A stretch of DNA of 64,000 bases from positions 225,226-289,225 of the forward strand of contig QEVL01000007.1 of NCBI GenBank assembly GCA_003577305.1. Direction: 5' to 3'. The stretch's first letter is position 1. Every line of letters begins with the position of its first letter. Of this stretch, positions 1 through 9,516 are shown in pieces. Source of the stretch: Burkholderiales bacterium. GTDB taxonomy: Bacteria; Pseudomonadota; Gammaproteobacteria; Burkholderiales; Burkholderiaceae_E. The notes beneath the pieces are model-generated. The model was not told the origin of the DNA, made no database searches, and saw only the letters and a program-made list of their open reading frames with translations. The position numbers were made by a program, and so were the translations under genes.

Positions 1-2
1 CC

Positions 3-227
3 GAGTCGGCAGTGATGATCCGCGCGCGCATCCGCACGCAGCCGCTCGATCAGTGGAGCGTGCGCCGCGAATACCTCAAACGGCTCAAGGCGGCGTTCGA
101 GCGCGAGCGGATCTCGATTCCGTTCCCGCACCGCACGCTCGAGATCGGTGCCGGTTCGTTCGTCGCGCACGCCTGCGGTGGCGCCGATGCCGGCGTGCGG
201 GGCGACCGCGTGGAGAGGGCTTCGTGA
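3..227 (+). CDS. Mechanosensitive ion channel (MscS family), C-terminal fragment
   Basis: This is the last 74 codons of a gene whose start lies left of the window. The reading frame is open from base 3 to a TGA at 225-227. The fragment carries the ending typical of MscS-type channels: an R-x-R-I-x-T-x-P strand, then 'QWSVRREYLKRLKAAFE' and 'IPFPHRTLEI', which belongs to the cytoplasmic cage. MscS channels open under membrane tension to release solutes on osmotic downshock. The next gene, an antiporter, starts 55 bases downstream, so the two may share an osmotic or ionic role. Pore and membrane segments are outside the window, so the subfamily cannot be given. Confidence 0.8.
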   Translation, partial: ESAVMIRARIRTQPLDQWSVRREYLKRLKAAFERERISIPFPHRTLEIGAGSFVAHACGGADAGVRGDRVERAS

Positions 228-282
228 GTCCGCGGTCCGCCACGCGGCGCGTGCCGCCTGCACACCTGCGGAGATCCCGACG

Positions 283-1500
283 ATGACCGGCGACAATCGC
301 TCCGACCTGTTCTTCCTGCCGTCCTGGCCGCCCACGCCCGACGTGCTGCTCTGGGTCTCGCTGACGATCGTGCTCGCCGGGCTGCTCGGCGAATTCGTGT
401 TCCGCTCGCTGAAGCTGCCGCGCGTGGTGGGCTACGCTGCCGTCGGGACCGCGATCTCGGCTTTCGGCGCCGGCATCGGCAGCGCCGCGCTCGCACCCGG
501 GCTGCGCCTGATCGTCGACCTCGGGTTGTCGCTGCTGCTCTTCGAACTCGGCGCGCGCATCAACCTGCGCTGGCTGCGCGCCAATCCGTGGCTGCTCGCC
601 AACAGCCTGGTCGAATCGGTGCTGAGCTTCGCCGCGGTGCATCTCACGCTGGTCTGGCTGGGCACGGAATCCCGCGTGGCCGCCGCGGTCGCGTCGATCC
701 TGGTCGCGACCTCGCCGGCGGTGGTGATGCGCGTCGCCTCCGAATTCAACGCTTCGGGACAGGTCACCGAGCGGATGATCGTGCTCACCGGTCTGAACAC
801 CTTCTACGCGGTGCTCGCCTCGAAATTCGTCGTCGGCTGGCTGCACGCGGAGTTCGTCGGCAGCTGGTTCCGCACGATCGCACATCCGCTGTACCTGCTG
901 GCCGGATCGGCGGTCGTCGCTGCCCTGCTGGCCTGGTGCGTCTCGCTGATCGCGCGGCGCCTCGACCTGCGCAACGAGAACTCCGCACTGCTCCTTCTCG
1001 GCATGATCCTGCTGGCACTGTCGCTCACGAAGATGGCCAACCTGTCGACGCTGCTGGTGCCGCTGCTGGCGGGCACGATGCTTCGCAACAGCACCGAGCG
1101 ACCGTGGGTCTGGCCACGTCACTTCGGCACCGCCGGCGGCGCGCTGGTACTGCTGCTGTTCGTCATCACCGGATCGGTCTGGTCGATGGACGCGCTGATG
1201 ACGGGGGCCGCCCTGGGGATGGCCGCGATCCTCTCGCGGCTCGCCGCGAAGATCCTGGCGACGGCTGCGCTGGGGCGGCCCAGCGGCATCTCGATGCGCC
1301 AGGCGCTGGCGCTGGGCGTCGCGCTGATGCCCATTTCGGGCGCGGCACTGGTGATGATGGCCGACCTGCAGGCGATCTACCCGGCGTTCGCCGCGCAGAT
1401 GACCGGCATCGTGTTCAGCGCGGTGGCCGTGCTCGAGCTGCTTGGCCCGATCGCGGTACAGGCGGCACTGCGATACGTGAACGAAGACAAGCTCCGCTGA
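283..1500 (+). CDS. Cation/proton antiporter, CPA2 (KefB/Na+-H+ exchanger) family
   Basis: The 405-residue protein is almost entirely hydrophobic with about 11-13 membrane segments. It follows the CPA2 pattern: an early helix ending in 'LKLPRVVGYAAVGTAIS', a segment 'LIVDLGLSLLLFELGARINL', and 'VATSPAVVMRV' in the unwound-helix region. It stops after the membrane domain, with no TrkA-N (RCK) regulatory domain of the kind present in KefB/KefC. ATG 283 is chosen because the frame upstream of it has no membrane-protein character and overlaps the MscS gene. YbdK and amidohydrolase-like genes follow at 18 and 6 bases, so they are probably co-transcribed. The ion (K+ or Na+) cannot be told from the sequence. 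Confidence 0.82.
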   Translation: MTGDNRSDLFFLPSWPPTPDVLLWVSLTIVLAGLLGEFVFRSLKLPRVVGYAAVGTAISAFGAGIGSAALAPGLRLIVDLGLSLLLFELGARINLRWLRANPWLLANSLVESVLSFAAVHLTLVWLGTESRVAAAVASILVATSPAVVMRVASEFNASGQVTERMIVLTGLNTFYAVLASKFVVGWLHAEFVGSWFRTIAHPLYLLAGSAVVAALLAWCVSLIARRLDLRNENSALLLLGMILLALSLTKMANLSTLLVPLLAGTMLRNSTERPWVWPRHFGTAGGALVLLLFVITGSVWSMDALMTGAALGMAAILSRLAAKILATAALGRPSGISMRQALALGVALMPISGAALVMMADLQAIYPAFAAQMTGIVFSAVAVLELLGPIAVQAALRYVNEDKLR

Positions 1501-1518
1501 GAGCCGACGGAGACGCCC

Positions 1519-2634
1519 ATGCCACTGGAAGCCTTCGCCGAATCGCGCGCGCTCACGCTCGGGGTCGAGCTCGAGTTGCAGATCGTCGACGCGCACGACT
1601 ACGACCTCTCGCACGGCGCGCGCGACCTGCTGCGCCTTGCCGCACGGCGCAGGCTGCCCGGGGAGGTGAAGCCCGAGATGACCGACAGCATGATCGAGCT
1701 GTCCACCGGCGTGTGCTCCGACTACGCCGGAATCCTGGCGCACCTGCGCGAGAGCCGCGACGTGCTGGTCGAGTGCGCCACGAAGCTGAACATCGGCCTG
1801 TCAGGGGGCGGCACGCACCCGTTCCAGGACTGGAGCCAGCGGCGCATCTTCGACACGCCGCGCTTCCACATGCTCTCGGAGCTCTACGGCTACCTGTCGA
1901 AGCAGTTCACGGTTTTCGGCCAGCACGTGCACGTCGGCTGCCCGGGACCGGACGCTGCGCTGGTGCTGCTGCACGGCCTGTCGCGTTTCATCCCGCACTT
2001 CGTCGCGCTGTCGGCGTCGTCGCCGTTCGTCCAGGGCACCGACACCGGCTTTCACTCCGCACGGCTGAACTCGGTGTTCGCCTTCCCGCTGTCGGGCCGC
2101 GCACCGTTCGCGCTCACCTGGGACGAATTCACCCGGTTCTTCGACAAGATGACCCGCACCGGCGTCGTGCAGAGCATGAAGGACTTCTACTGGGACATCC
2201 GGCCGAAGCCCGAGTTCGGCACGATCGAGGTGCGGGTGCTCGACACCCCGCTCACCATCGAGAAAGCCGCCGCACTCGCGGCGTACATCCAGTGCGTGGC
2301 GCGCTGGCTGAGCTTCGAGCAGCCGTTCCGGCCGGCCGAGGACGACTATCTCGTCTACACGTTCAACCGCTTCCAGGCCTGTCGCTTCGGCTTCGACGGC
2401 ACCTTCGTCGATCCGCAGACCGGTGAGCACCACACGATCCGCGACGACATCACCCAGACGCTCGCCGCGATCGAGCACCACGCGATCGAGCTGGGCGCCG
2501 AGGATGCCTGCCGGCGCGTGCGCGACGACATCGGTGCGCTGGGCAACGACGCGACCTGGATCCGCGACACCTTCGAGCGCGAGCAGCTGCTGCCCGAGGT
2601 GGTGCGCCAGCAGTGCCTGCGCTGGAGCCGCTGA
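1519..2634 (+). CDS. ybdK: YbdK-type carboxylate-amine ligase (glutamate-cysteine ligase 2 family)
   Basis: The 371-residue protein matches the GCS2/YbdK family in length and motifs. These include '[10 protein letters not shown]' at residues 15-24 with acidic metal-binding residues, 'SGGGTHPF', 'GQHVHVGC' around residues 134-141, '[19 protein letters not shown]' around 225-243, and a C-terminal '[14 protein letters not shown]'. Family members join glutamate to cysteine or another amine with ATP; E. coli YbdK has weak gamma-glutamylcysteine ligase activity. The gene sits between an antiporter and a hydrolase of the gamma-glutamyl hydrolase type, so a role in gamma-glutamyl compound turnover is plausible. 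The real amine substrate is unknown. Confidence 0.88.
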   Translation: MPLEAFAESRALTLGVELELQIVDAHDYDLSHGARDLLRLAARRRLPGEVKPEMTDSMIELSTGVCSDYAGILAHLRESRDVLVECATKLNIGLSGGGTHPFQDWSQRRIFDTPRFHMLSELYGYLSKQFTVFGQHVHVGCPGPDAALVLLHGLSRFIPHFVALSASSPFVQGTDTGFHSARLNSVFAFPLSGRAPFALTWDEFTRFFDKMTRTGVVQSMKDFYWDIRPKPEFGTIEVRVLDTPLTIEKAAALAAYIQCVARWLSFEQPFRPAEDDYLVYTFNRFQACRFGFDGTFVDPQTGEHHTIRDDITQTLAAIEHHAIELGAEDACRRVRDDIGALGNDATWIRDTFEREQLLPEVVRQQCLRWSR

Positions 2635-2640
2635 CCGTCC

Positions 2641-3435
2641 ATGGTTCCCCGGCCGCTGAAGATCGGCCTGTCGGCGCGACTGATGCACGCGCCGCCCATC
2701 GAACTGGGCTTTCGCGGCAAGACGCTGCAGTACCTGGAGCAGTCGATCGCGCACTGGATCATGTCGCACGGCGCCATCGTGCTGATGATCCCGACGCTCG
2801 GAGCCGATGCCGGCGTGACCCGGCGCGGCATCCCGGTGCGCGCCTACGTGCGCGAGCTCGACGGGCTGGTGCTCCAGGGCGGGGCCGACGTCAGCCCGCG
2901 TTCGTACGGCAAGCAGCCGATGCGCGCCGACTGGGCGGGCGACATCGTGCGCGACCGCTACGAAATGGAGCTGCTGCACGAATTCATGGCGCAGGGCAAG
3001 CCGGTGCTGGGCATCTGCCGCGGCGCGCAGGTGCTCAACGTCGCACTCGGCGGCACGTTGTTCCAGGACATCGCCACCCAATGCCCGGGCGCGATCGCGC
3101 ACGTCGACAGCGACCTCTACGACGAACTGCAGCACGAGATCCGCTTCGAACCCGGATCGCGCCTGGCCGGACTGTACACGGGCGTCAACGCTGCGCAGGT
3201 CACGAGCATCCACCACCAGGCGGTCGATCGCCTCGGCTCCGACCTGGTGGTCGACGCCCGCTCGAGCGCCGACGGGATCGTCGAGGCGATCCGCTGGCGC
3301 GGCGCCGGCTACGCGATGGGCCTGCAGTGGCACCCCGAGTTCCATGGCCACGTGCGCGGGCTGCTCGACAGCGCACCGATCGTGCTCGATTTCCTGGCCG
3401 CGGCGCAGCGCATGCGCGAGACGGGCGACGGCTGA
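2641..3435 (+). CDS. Class I glutamine amidotransferase-like hydrolase (peptidase C26, PuuD-like)
   Basis: The 264-residue protein has the C26 catalytic triad: nucleophile Cys126 in 'GICRGAQVLNVALGG', and His231 and Glu233 in 'LQWHPEFH'. The N-terminal part 'LVLQGGADVSPRSYG' is typical of gamma-glutamyl-GABA hydrolase (PuuD) and relatives. Such enzymes cleave gamma-glutamyl amides in the cytoplasm. The start lies 6 bases after the ybdK stop, pointing to one operon. No other Puu pathway gene is nearby, so putrescine breakdown is not supported. The combination with YbdK suggests making and splitting a gamma-glutamyl compound, which is inference. Confidence 0.85.
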   Translation: MVPRPLKIGLSARLMHAPPIELGFRGKTLQYLEQSIAHWIMSHGAIVLMIPTLGADAGVTRRGIPVRAYVRELDGLVLQGGADVSPRSYGKQPMRADWAGDIVRDRYEMELLHEFMAQGKPVLGICRGAQVLNVALGGTLFQDIATQCPGAIAHVDSDLYDELQHEIRFEPGSRLAGLYTGVNAAQVTSIHHQAVDRLGSDLVVDARSSADGIVEAIRWRGAGYAMGLQWHPEFHGHVRGLLDSAPIVLDFLAAAQRMRETGDG

Positions 3436-3483
3436 TCGCCCGCCTCGCGGACCCCCGGGCGCGCGGTCGAAGCCGAAGCCCGA

Positions 3484-3753
3484 TCAGGTCGTGCGATCGG
3501 CGTCGACGGGCACCGAGACGATCCACCCCTCCACCGGATCGACCTCTTCGGGCAGGCCGTAGGGCCGGCTGCGTCGCTGCCAGCCCCAGGCCGCCTGCGC
3601 GAGACACAGCACCGCGTCGAGCCGGTCAGCGGCCGGATCGGCGATGCAGGCCTCGCGCAGCGCCGCAGATTCGATCCGGCCGCTGGCCACGGTGACAGGC
3701 TTTCGGCGCGACGGCGCGCTGGTGAAGTCGACGCCGTGCAACGCGAGCTGCAT
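3484..3753 (-). pseudogene. DUF429 family remnant with an internal in-frame deletion
   Basis: The open frame of 89 codons starts with ATG at 3753, 16 bases after the clsB stop on the same strand. Residues 4-23, beginning 'ALHGVDFTSAP' and then a basic 'SRRKP' stretch, match how DUF429 proteins begin. Residues 46-79 ('DAVLCLAQAAW', 'YGLPEEVDPVEGWIV') match how they end. Family members are usually about 230-270 residues, so the middle, including most conserved acidic residues, is missing without a frame change. It may be translated as a mini-protein, but family function is probably lost. A shorter natural variant cannot be excluded. Confidence 0.6.
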
Positions 3754-3769
3754 GGAAGCGGCCCGGCGT

Positions 3770-5011
3770 TCAGTACCGGCCGGCCACGCCGCTGAGCGCC
3801 AGGCCGATGCGCAGCACCAGGAAGGCGAGCGCATTCATCAGGCGCACCGGCCACGGGCGGCGCTGGTGGCTCTGCAGCCGGATCGGCACGCCGCCGGCGT
3901 CGATCGCGGCATCCAGCCGCGCGCGCAACTGGCGGGCGAACCCGGCGTCGTGGATGCCGACGTTGGCCTCGCGCGCGAGCAGCAGCGAAAACGGGTCGAT
4001 GTTGGACGAGCCGACCGTCGCCCAGTCGTCGACCACCGCCACTTTCGCGTGCAGGAAACTGCGCCGGTATTCGATGATCTCGACGCCGCCGCGAAGCAGT
4101 TCGTCGTACAGCGCCTGCGCACCGTAGTGCGGCAGCCGGTATTCGACCTTTCCCTGCAGCAGCAGCCGCACCCGCACGCCGCGCCGCGCGGCCGCCAGCA
4201 GCGCGCGCCGGAAGCGCACGCCGGGGAAGAAGTACGCGCTCGCGAGCAGCACTTCGCTGCGCGCGCGGCCGATCGCCCTCAGGTAGGCGCGCTCGATCGT
4301 GCGCCGGTGCCGAAGGTTGTCGCGCAGCATCAGCGCGGCGCGCACGCGCCCCGCCGGGGTGATCTCGCTGGGCACCCACCACGGCAGCCGCGTGTGCGCT
4401 CCTTTCGTCCCGGGGTCGGCGCCGCGGTACAGCGAGCGGTTGACCGTATGGACCTCCCACCAAAGGCGGGCGGCGGCGACGTGCGCCTGCGCCACCAGCG
4501 GGCCGCGCACGCGCACTGCATAGTCGAGCCTGGGATGCTCGAGCCGCCCGTGTTTCGGATCGTGCCAGTCGTCGAGTATGTTGATGCCGCCGACGAAAGC
4601 GATGCATCCGTCGATCACCGCGAGCTTGCGGTGCAGCCGGCGCAGGCGCCGGCGGTCGAGCGCGAAGCGGCGGCGCTCCGGACGGAAGGTCTCGAACAGC
4701 ACGCCGGCCTCGCGCAGCGCGCACGCCCACGGGTTGGCGTCGTCCGGGGTGCCGAACCCGTCGACGATGAGGTGCACGGCGACGCCGCGCTGCGCCGCCG
4801 CGGCCAGCGCGTCGGTCATCCGGCGCCCGCTCGGGTCGTCGTTGTAGATGTAGGTTTCGAGGTAGACGCAGTCGCTCGCCGCTGCGATCGCGCCCTCGAG
4901 CGCCGGGAAGAACTCGGCCCCCGACTCGAGCAGCGTGACCTCGTGGCCGCCGCGCAGCGCCGGCTTCAGGCTCTCGTACCACGGCAGCGAAACGTACTTG
5001 CGCTCGGTCAC
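3770..5011 (-). CDS. clsB: Cardiolipin synthase B-type phospholipase D family protein
   Basis: The protein has 413 residues and two HKD motifs, as in ClsB: 'HRKLAVIDGCIAFVGG' starting at His127 and 'HAKVAVVDDWATVGSSN' starting at His321. ClsB joins phosphatidyl groups to form cardiolipin at the inner membrane. I chose GTG 5011 because homology to ClsB begins shortly after it ('LPWYESLKPALRGGHEVTLLE'), with the family-typical 'VTLLESGAEFFPALEGAI' following. A second GTG nine codons upstream is possible. The frame remains open much further upstream, but that stretch is antisense-type sequence inside the nuclease-fold gene. The gene follows that gene by 53 bases in the fmdB-to-clsB operon. Confidence 0.88.
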   Translation of the reverse strand: MTERKYVSLPWYESLKPALRGGHEVTLLESGAEFFPALEGAIAAASDCVYLETYIYNDDPSGRRMTDALAAAAQRGVAVHLIVDGFGTPDDANPWACALREAGVLFETFRPERRRFALDRRRLRRLHRKLAVIDGCIAFVGGINILDDWHDPKHGRLEHPRLDYAVRVRGPLVAQAHVAAARLWWEVHTVNRSLYRGADPGTKGAHTRLPWWVPSEITPAGRVRAALMLRDNLRHRRTIERAYLRAIGRARSEVLLASAYFFPGVRFRRALLAAARRGVRVRLLLQGKVEYRLPHYGAQALYDELLRGGVEIIEYRRSFLHAKVAVVDDWATVGSSNIDPFSLLLAREANVGIHDAGFARQLRARLDAAIDAGGVPIRLQSHQRRPWPVRLMNALAFLVLRIGLALSGVAGRY

Positions 5012-5064
5012 GTCGCTCGCGATCGATGGGAACACGGCGTTCGCGGCGCCGTGCCCGCAGTGGT

Positions 5065-6066
5065 TCAGGCGCCCGGGTCGACCAGCTCCAGGTCTGCCAC
5101 CAGCGGGCTGTGATCCGACAGGCGCGCCCACTCGATGCCGCGCAACACGCGTGCAGCGCTCACCCGGAAACCGCGCTGGTAGATCCGGTCCATGCGGAAC
5201 CACGGCACCAGCGCCGGGAAGGTGCGCGCGGTGCGCACCATGCGGGGCGCACCGGCCGCGGCCTCGGGCAGCTCGATCGCGGGATAGCGGTCGCGCGCGA
5301 AATAGGCGGCGCGCCGCACGAAGTCGAGCTTCGGCTTGACCGCGTCGAAGACCTCGACCACCCCGATCTCGCGGCAGAGGCGGTCGGAGAGCCGGTTGCG
5401 CCAGTCGTTGAAGTCGCCGGCGATGATCAGCGGCGCATCGCCGGACACCGCGTTCGAAACCCATTCGATCAGCGCGCCGAGCTGGCGCTCGCGGCTGCGC
5501 GCGAGCAGGCCGAAATGCACCACGAAGCAGTGCACGTCGACCCGGCCGACCTTGACCACGCAGTGCAGCACGCCGCGCTTCTCGAGCGCGTGGTCGGAGA
5601 TGTCGCGGTTCTCGAGGTCGACGATCGGGTAGCGCGACAGCAGCGCGTTGCCGTGGTGGCCGTGCAGGTAGCTCGCGTTGCGGCCGTAGGCCGTCTCGAA
5701 AGTCTGCCGCAGCCGGGGCGAGCGCGAGAGGAAGACGTCCTGGGGTTCGTCGGGCCAGTGCTCGAGGCGCCGCGCGTGGCGCTCGTGCCTGCCCTGCACC
5801 TCCTGCAGGAAGACCAGGTCGCTGTCGAGCTCGTGCAGCCGCGTGCGCAACTCGTGGATGCGCGTGACCCGGCGCAGGCCGATGAACTCGCGCAGCACGC
5901 CCTTGTGGATGTTGTAGGTGGACACGCGCAGCGTCGCGAGCACCGCGCTTCCCGGCTTCGACTTGGGCGGCAGCGTGCCGCGACGCGGTTTCGCGTTCCG
6001 GCGGCGGCTGACGCGAGGCGCCTCGGGCTGTTCGGCCGGCCGGCGGCGCTGTGCGGCGGTGTTCAT
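5065..6066 (-). CDS. Endonuclease/exonuclease/phosphatase family protein
   Basis: The 333-residue protein has the EEP (DNase I-like) fold signature: 'STYNIHKG' early on, 'VFLQEVQ' with the metal-binding Glu, 'AGDFNDW' and a C-terminal 'LSDHSPLVADLEL' with the catalytic Asp-His. The first 45 residues are basic and low in complexity. Its ATG at 6066 overlaps the nudB stop by four bases (ATGA), which fixes the start and implies translational coupling. Genes of this type precede clsB in many betaproteobacteria, so a lipid or phosphodiester role is as likely as DNA cleavage. The substrate is not known. Confidence 0.85.
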   Translation of the reverse strand: MNTAAQRRRPAEQPEAPRVSRRRNAKPRRGTLPPKSKPGSAVLATLRVSTYNIHKGVLREFIGLRRVTRIHELRTRLHELDSDLVFLQEVQGRHERHARRLEHWPDEPQDVFLSRSPRLRQTFETAYGRNASYLHGHHGNALLSRYPIVDLENRDISDHALEKRGVLHCVVKVGRVDVHCFVVHFGLLARSRERQLGALIEWVSNAVSGDAPLIIAGDFNDWRNRLSDRLCREIGVVEVFDAVKPKLDFVRRAAYFARDRYPAIELPEAAAGAPRMVRTARTFPALVPWFRMDRIYQRGFRVSAARVLRGIEWARLSDHSPLVADLELVDPGA

Positions 6067-6524
6067 CGGCCTGCCCCCGATGCGGCGCGACGCGGCAACT
6101 GCCGGATCGCCTCGGCGTTGCTCCACGAGAAGCAGCGCTCGGCGGCCTGCTCCCAGGGAAGCCACTCGTAGCGCAGGTGCTCGCGCGGAGCGATGCGCAC
6201 CGGGACGGCGGCGTGCACCTGCAGCCCGAAGACGTGCTCGGTGTTGTGCGTCACGCCCTCGGCGTAGCGATGCCGCCAGTGCCGGTAGATCTCGTAGCGG
6301 TTCACCAGACTCCAGTCGGTGAGCTCGTGCTGCGCGGTGTCGAGCCCCGTCTCCTCGAGCACTTCGCGGCGGCAGGTCTCGGCCAGCGGCTCGTCGACAC
6401 GCGCCTTGCTGCCAGTGACCGACTGCCAGAAGCCCGGGTGGTCGGCGCGCTCGAGCAGCAGCACCCGCAGGTCGGGAGTGTGGATCACGACCAGCACCGA
6501 TTCGGGGATCTTCGCGCTTGCCAT
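6063..6524 (-). CDS. nudB: Dihydroneopterin triphosphate diphosphatase (Nudix)
   Basis: The 153-residue protein has a complete Nudix box from Gly38 ('GSKARVDEPLAETCRREVLE' and on to 'ETGL'). It also has the NudB-specific features 'HPGFWQSVTGS' and a late 'RYEWLPWEQAAERCFSWSN'. NudB removes pyrophosphate from dihydroneopterin triphosphate in folate synthesis. The gene lies 22 bases after aspS, as in many proteobacteria, and overlaps the next gene by four bases. Identification at family level is secure, and the exact substrate rests on the NudB-like ends and gene order. Confidence 0.9.
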   Translation of the reverse strand: MASAKIPESVLVVIHTPDLRVLLLERADHPGFWQSVTGSKARVDEPLAETCRREVLEETGLDTAQHELTDWSLVNRYEIYRHWRHRYAEGVTHNTEHVFGLQVHAAVPVRIAPREHLRYEWLPWEQAAERCFSWSNAEAIRQLPRRAASGAGR

Positions 6525-6546
6525 CTGCCCGTCCGGATGCTCCCCG

Positions 6547-8343
6547 TCACGCCCTGGCCGGCTCGGCGACCCGCAGGCGGATGTGCAGCTCGCGCAGCTG
6601 CTTCTCGTCGACCGGCGACGGCGCCTGGGTGAGCAGGCACTGCGCGCGCTGCGTCTTCGGGAAAGCGATCACGTCGCGGATCGACTCCGCGCCGGCCATC
6701 ATGGTGACGATGCGGTCGAGGCCGAACGCGATGCCCCCGTGCGGCGGCGCGCCGTACTGCAGCGCATCGAGCAGGAAGCCGAATTTTGCGCGCGCCTCTT
6801 CGGGACCGATCTTCAGCGCCTGGAACACCTTGCTCTGGACTTCCTCGCGGTGGATGCGCACCGATCCGCCGCCGATCTCCCAGCCGTTGAGCACCAGGTC
6901 GTAGGCCTTGGCCAGGCAGCGTCCGGGGTCGGTTTCCATCAGGTCTTCATGACCGTCCTTCGGCGACGTGAAAGGATGGTGCACCGCGACCCAGCGCGCA
7001 TCCTCCTCGTCGTACTCGAACATCGGGAAGTCGGTCACCCACAGCGGCTTCCACCCCGGCTCGAACAGGCCGGTGCGCCGGCCGAACTCCGAATGCCCGA
7101 TCTTCGTGCGCAGCGCGCCGATCGCGTCGTTGACCACCTTCGCGCGGTCGGCGCCGAAGAAGACCAGGTCGCCGCTGACCGCCCCGGTGCGCCCGAGAAT
7201 CGCCGCGATCGCGGCGTCGTGCAGGTTCTTGACGATCGGCGACTGCAGGCCCTCGCGGCCCTTCGCCGCATCGTTGACCTTGATCCAGGCCAGTCCCTTC
7301 GCGCCGTAGATCGCGACGAACTGGCCGTAGCCGTCGATCTCGCTGCGCGTCATCTCGCCGCCGCCGGGCACGCGCAACGCGACCACCCGTCCGCCCTCGC
7401 TGTTCGCAGCGGCGCTGAAGACCTTGAAGTCGACGTCCTTCATCACGTCGGTGAGCTCGGTGAAGGCGAGCTTCACGCGCAGGTCGGGCTTGTCGGAGCC
7501 GTACAGGCTCAGCGCCTCGGCCCACGGCATCGTCGGGAAGGGCGCGGCGAGCTCCACCCCGATCGCGTTGCGGAACACGACGCGGATCATGTCCTCGAAG
7601 ATCGCGCGGATCTCGACCTCGGAGAGGAACGAGGTCTCGCAGTCGATCTGCGTGAACTCGGGCTGGCGATCGGCGCGAAGGTCTTCGTCGCGGAAGCACT
7701 TGGTGATCTGGTAGTAACGGTCGAAACCGGCCACCATCAGCAACTGCTTGAACAGCTGCGGAGACTGCGGCAGCGCGAAGAACTGGCCGGCGTGCACGCG
7801 CGACGGCACCAGGTAGTCGCGCGCCCCCTCGGGCGTCGAGCGGGTGAGCATCGGCGTCTCGATGTCCACGAAGCCGAGCGCGTCGAGGTATCTGCGCACT
7901 TCCATCGCGACCCGGTAACGCAGCATCAGGTTCTGCTGCATCGGCGCGCGGCGCAGGTCGAGCACGCGATGCGTGAGTCGCGTGGTCTCCGAGAGGTTCT
8001 CGTCGTCGAGCTGGAACGGCGGCGTCACCGAAGGGTTGAGGATGTCGATCTGCTGGCAGAGCACCTCCACCTGGCCGCTGCGGATGTTCGCGTTCACGGT
8101 GCCTTCGGGGCGGCGGCGCACCAGGCCCACGACCCTGACGCAGTACTCGTTGCGGATCCGCTCCGCGACCTCGAACACCTGCGGCCGGTCGGGGTCGCAG
8201 ACGACCTGCGCCAGCCCCTCGCGGTCGCGCAGGTCGATGAAGATCACGCCGCCGTGGTCGCGGCGGCGATGGACCCAGCCGAACAGCGTCACCACCTGGT
8301 CGAGATGCTCGGTGGAAAGCCGTCCGGTGTAGCAGCTGCGCAT
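6547..8343 (-). CDS. aspS: Aspartate-tRNA ligase
   Basis: The 598-residue enzyme has all AspRS parts: an N-terminal OB-fold anticodon domain ('[20 protein letters not shown]'), class II motif 2 ('[19 protein letters not shown]'), the bacterial GAD insertion in the middle, and motif 3 ('GIAFGLDRI') near the end. It charges tRNA-Asp with aspartate. ATG 8343 has GGAG seven bases upstream. An in-frame ATG at 8361 overlaps the DUF502 stop as ATGA and would add six residues, so either start is possible. Whether it also charges tRNA-Asn depends on gatCAB genes outside this window. Confidence 0.97.
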   Translation of the reverse strand: MRSCYTGRLSTEHLDQVVTLFGWVHRRRDHGGVIFIDLRDREGLAQVVCDPDRPQVFEVAERIRNEYCVRVVGLVRRRPEGTVNANIRSGQVEVLCQQIDILNPSVTPPFQLDDENLSETTRLTHRVLDLRRAPMQQNLMLRYRVAMEVRRYLDALGFVDIETPMLTRSTPEGARDYLVPSRVHAGQFFALPQSPQLFKQLLMVAGFDRYYQITKCFRDEDLRADRQPEFTQIDCETSFLSEVEIRAIFEDMIRVVFRNAIGVELAAPFPTMPWAEALSLYGSDKPDLRVKLAFTELTDVMKDVDFKVFSAAANSEGGRVVALRVPGGGEMTRSEIDGYGQFVAIYGAKGLAWIKVNDAAKGREGLQSPIVKNLHDAAIAAILGRTGAVSGDLVFFGADRAKVVNDAIGALRTKIGHSEFGRRTGLFEPGWKPLWVTDFPMFEYDEEDARWVAVHHPFTSPKDGHEDLMETDPGRCLAKAYDLVLNGWEIGGGSVRIHREEVQSKVFQALKIGPEEARAKFGFLLDALQYGAPPHGGIAFGLDRIVTMMAGAESIRDVIAFPKTQRAQCLLTQAPSPVDEKQLRELHIRLRVAEPARA

Positions 8344-8357
8344 CGATGTTCTCCGGT

Positions 8358-8984
8358 TCATTCGCGGCGCATCGCGGCGACCGCGGCGACGCCGCGGTCG
8401 GTCGGCGCGACCACCCCCATGGACACCACGTACTTCAGCGCCTCGTCGACGCTCATGTCCAGCTCGATCGTCTCGACGCGCGGCATCATCAGGAAGAAGC
8501 CCGAGGTCGGGTTCGGCGTCGTCGGCACGTAGACCGAGATCATCTCGACCCCGACCAGGCGACGCACCTCGTCGGCCGGCGTGCCGGTCTGGAACGCGAT
8601 CGTCCAGACACCGGTGCGCGGATACTGCACCAGCAGCGCGCGGCGAAAGGCCTGGCCGTTGGGCGACAGGATGGTGTCGCTGACCTGCTTCACGCTCGAG
8701 TAGATCGAGCGCACGATCGGAATCCGCCCGAGCAGCGCCTCCCAGTAGACAACCAGCCGCTCGCCGATGAAGTTGCGCGCGAGCAGCCCGGTGAGCGCCA
8801 CCACCAGCGCGGTGAGCACCACGCCCAGTCCGGGGATGTCGCGCCCGAACAGGCTCCGCGGCTGCCACTGCAGCGGCAGCAGCAGCAGCGTGCTGTCCAT
8901 CGTCGTCACGATCAGGTCGAGCACCCACAGCGTGATGGCGAGGGGCACCCAGATGAGGAGCCCGGTGACGAAGTACTTGCGCAT
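8358..8984 (-). CDS. DUF502 family inner-membrane protein
   Basis: The 208-residue protein belongs to DUF502. It starts with a membrane helix ('[20 protein letters not shown]'), has a second helix around residues 52-70, then '[19 protein letters not shown]' and a soluble domain with '[13 protein letters not shown]', the family hallmark. The function is not established. It sits between fmdB and aspS with short gaps, the usual betaproteobacterial arrangement, and its stop nearly touches the aspS start. Confidence 0.9.
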   Translation of the reverse strand: MRKYFVTGLLIWVPLAITLWVLDLIVTTMDSTLLLLPLQWQPRSLFGRDIPGLGVVLTALVVALTGLLARNFIGERLVVYWEALLGRIPIVRSIYSSVKQVSDTILSPNGQAFRRALLVQYPRTGVWTIAFQTGTPADEVRRLVGVEMISVYVPTTPNPTSGFFLMMPRVETIELDMSVDEALKYVVSMGVVAPTDRGVAAVAAMRRE

Positions 8985-9008
8985 GAAGTGCGTGGCGCGC
9001 GCCGCTCC

Positions 9009-9383
9009 TCAATCGTGCTTCGCGCCAGCCGCGGGCGCTGCGGGCGCGGCGCCCGCGGCTGGCGCCGACGCCGCGCTCGAGCCGGAGGCCGCCGGCTCGG
9101 CCTTCTCCGACGCGGACTTCTCCGGTCCGTCCTTCTTCGAGTCGGCCGCCGCATCGGACCCGGCGTCGCCGGGCCCGGCATCCGGCGCGCCTTTCCTGCC
9201 CCCGTCGCGGAAATCGGTGACGTACCAGCCGCTGCCCTTCAACTGGAAGGCCGGCGCGCTCAGGCGCTTGTGGAAGGCTTCGGCGCCGCAGTCGGGGCAG
9301 ACGGTGAGCGGCGCGTCGGAGAGCTTCTGCAGCACGTCCTTCTCGACGCCGCAGTGATCGCAACGGTAGGCGTAAATCGGCAT
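9009..9383 (-). CDS. FmdB family zinc-ribbon regulatory-type protein
   Basis: The 124-residue protein begins '[12 protein letters not shown]' and has the second Cys pair in 'CPDCG', the two CxxC knuckles of the FmdB/CxxC zinc ribbon. The ribbon ends near residue 62. The remaining half is an Ala/Pro/Ser/Lys-rich low-complexity tail, longer than in most relatives. The family was named for a putative regulator in methylotrophs, but its role here is unknown. This is the first gene of the aspS operon. A TACAAT hexamer at 9471-9476 on the minus strand is a weak promoter candidate. Confidence 0.85.
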   Translation of the reverse strand: MPIYAYRCDHCGVEKDVLQKLSDAPLTVCPDCGAEAFHKRLSAPAFQLKGSGWYVTDFRDGGRKGAPDAGPGDAGSDAAADSKKDGPEKSASEKAEPAASGSSAASAPAAGAAPAAPAAGAKHD

Positions 9384-9516
9384 GGCGCAGGCATTCGGCG
9401 GAAAAGGCGCAACCGCCCGAGGCCGCCGAAAACACGGCTCGAATGCGGCTGAAACGCAAGAAAACCTTGAATTGTAAAAGAAAAACCCCGCCGACGGTGC
9501 GCGAAGGGTCTGCGCC

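Noticed and set aside
85..1743. 552-codon open frame on the minus strand, opposite the antiporter gene
   Set aside because: The translation is rich in Arg, Gln, His and Gly with no domain. It is the antisense shadow expected in GC-rich coding DNA.
6319..8532. 737-codon plus-strand open frame opposite aspS
   Set aside because: The translation has the His/Arg/Asp-rich make-up of antisense frames, and aspS is fully conserved on the other strand.
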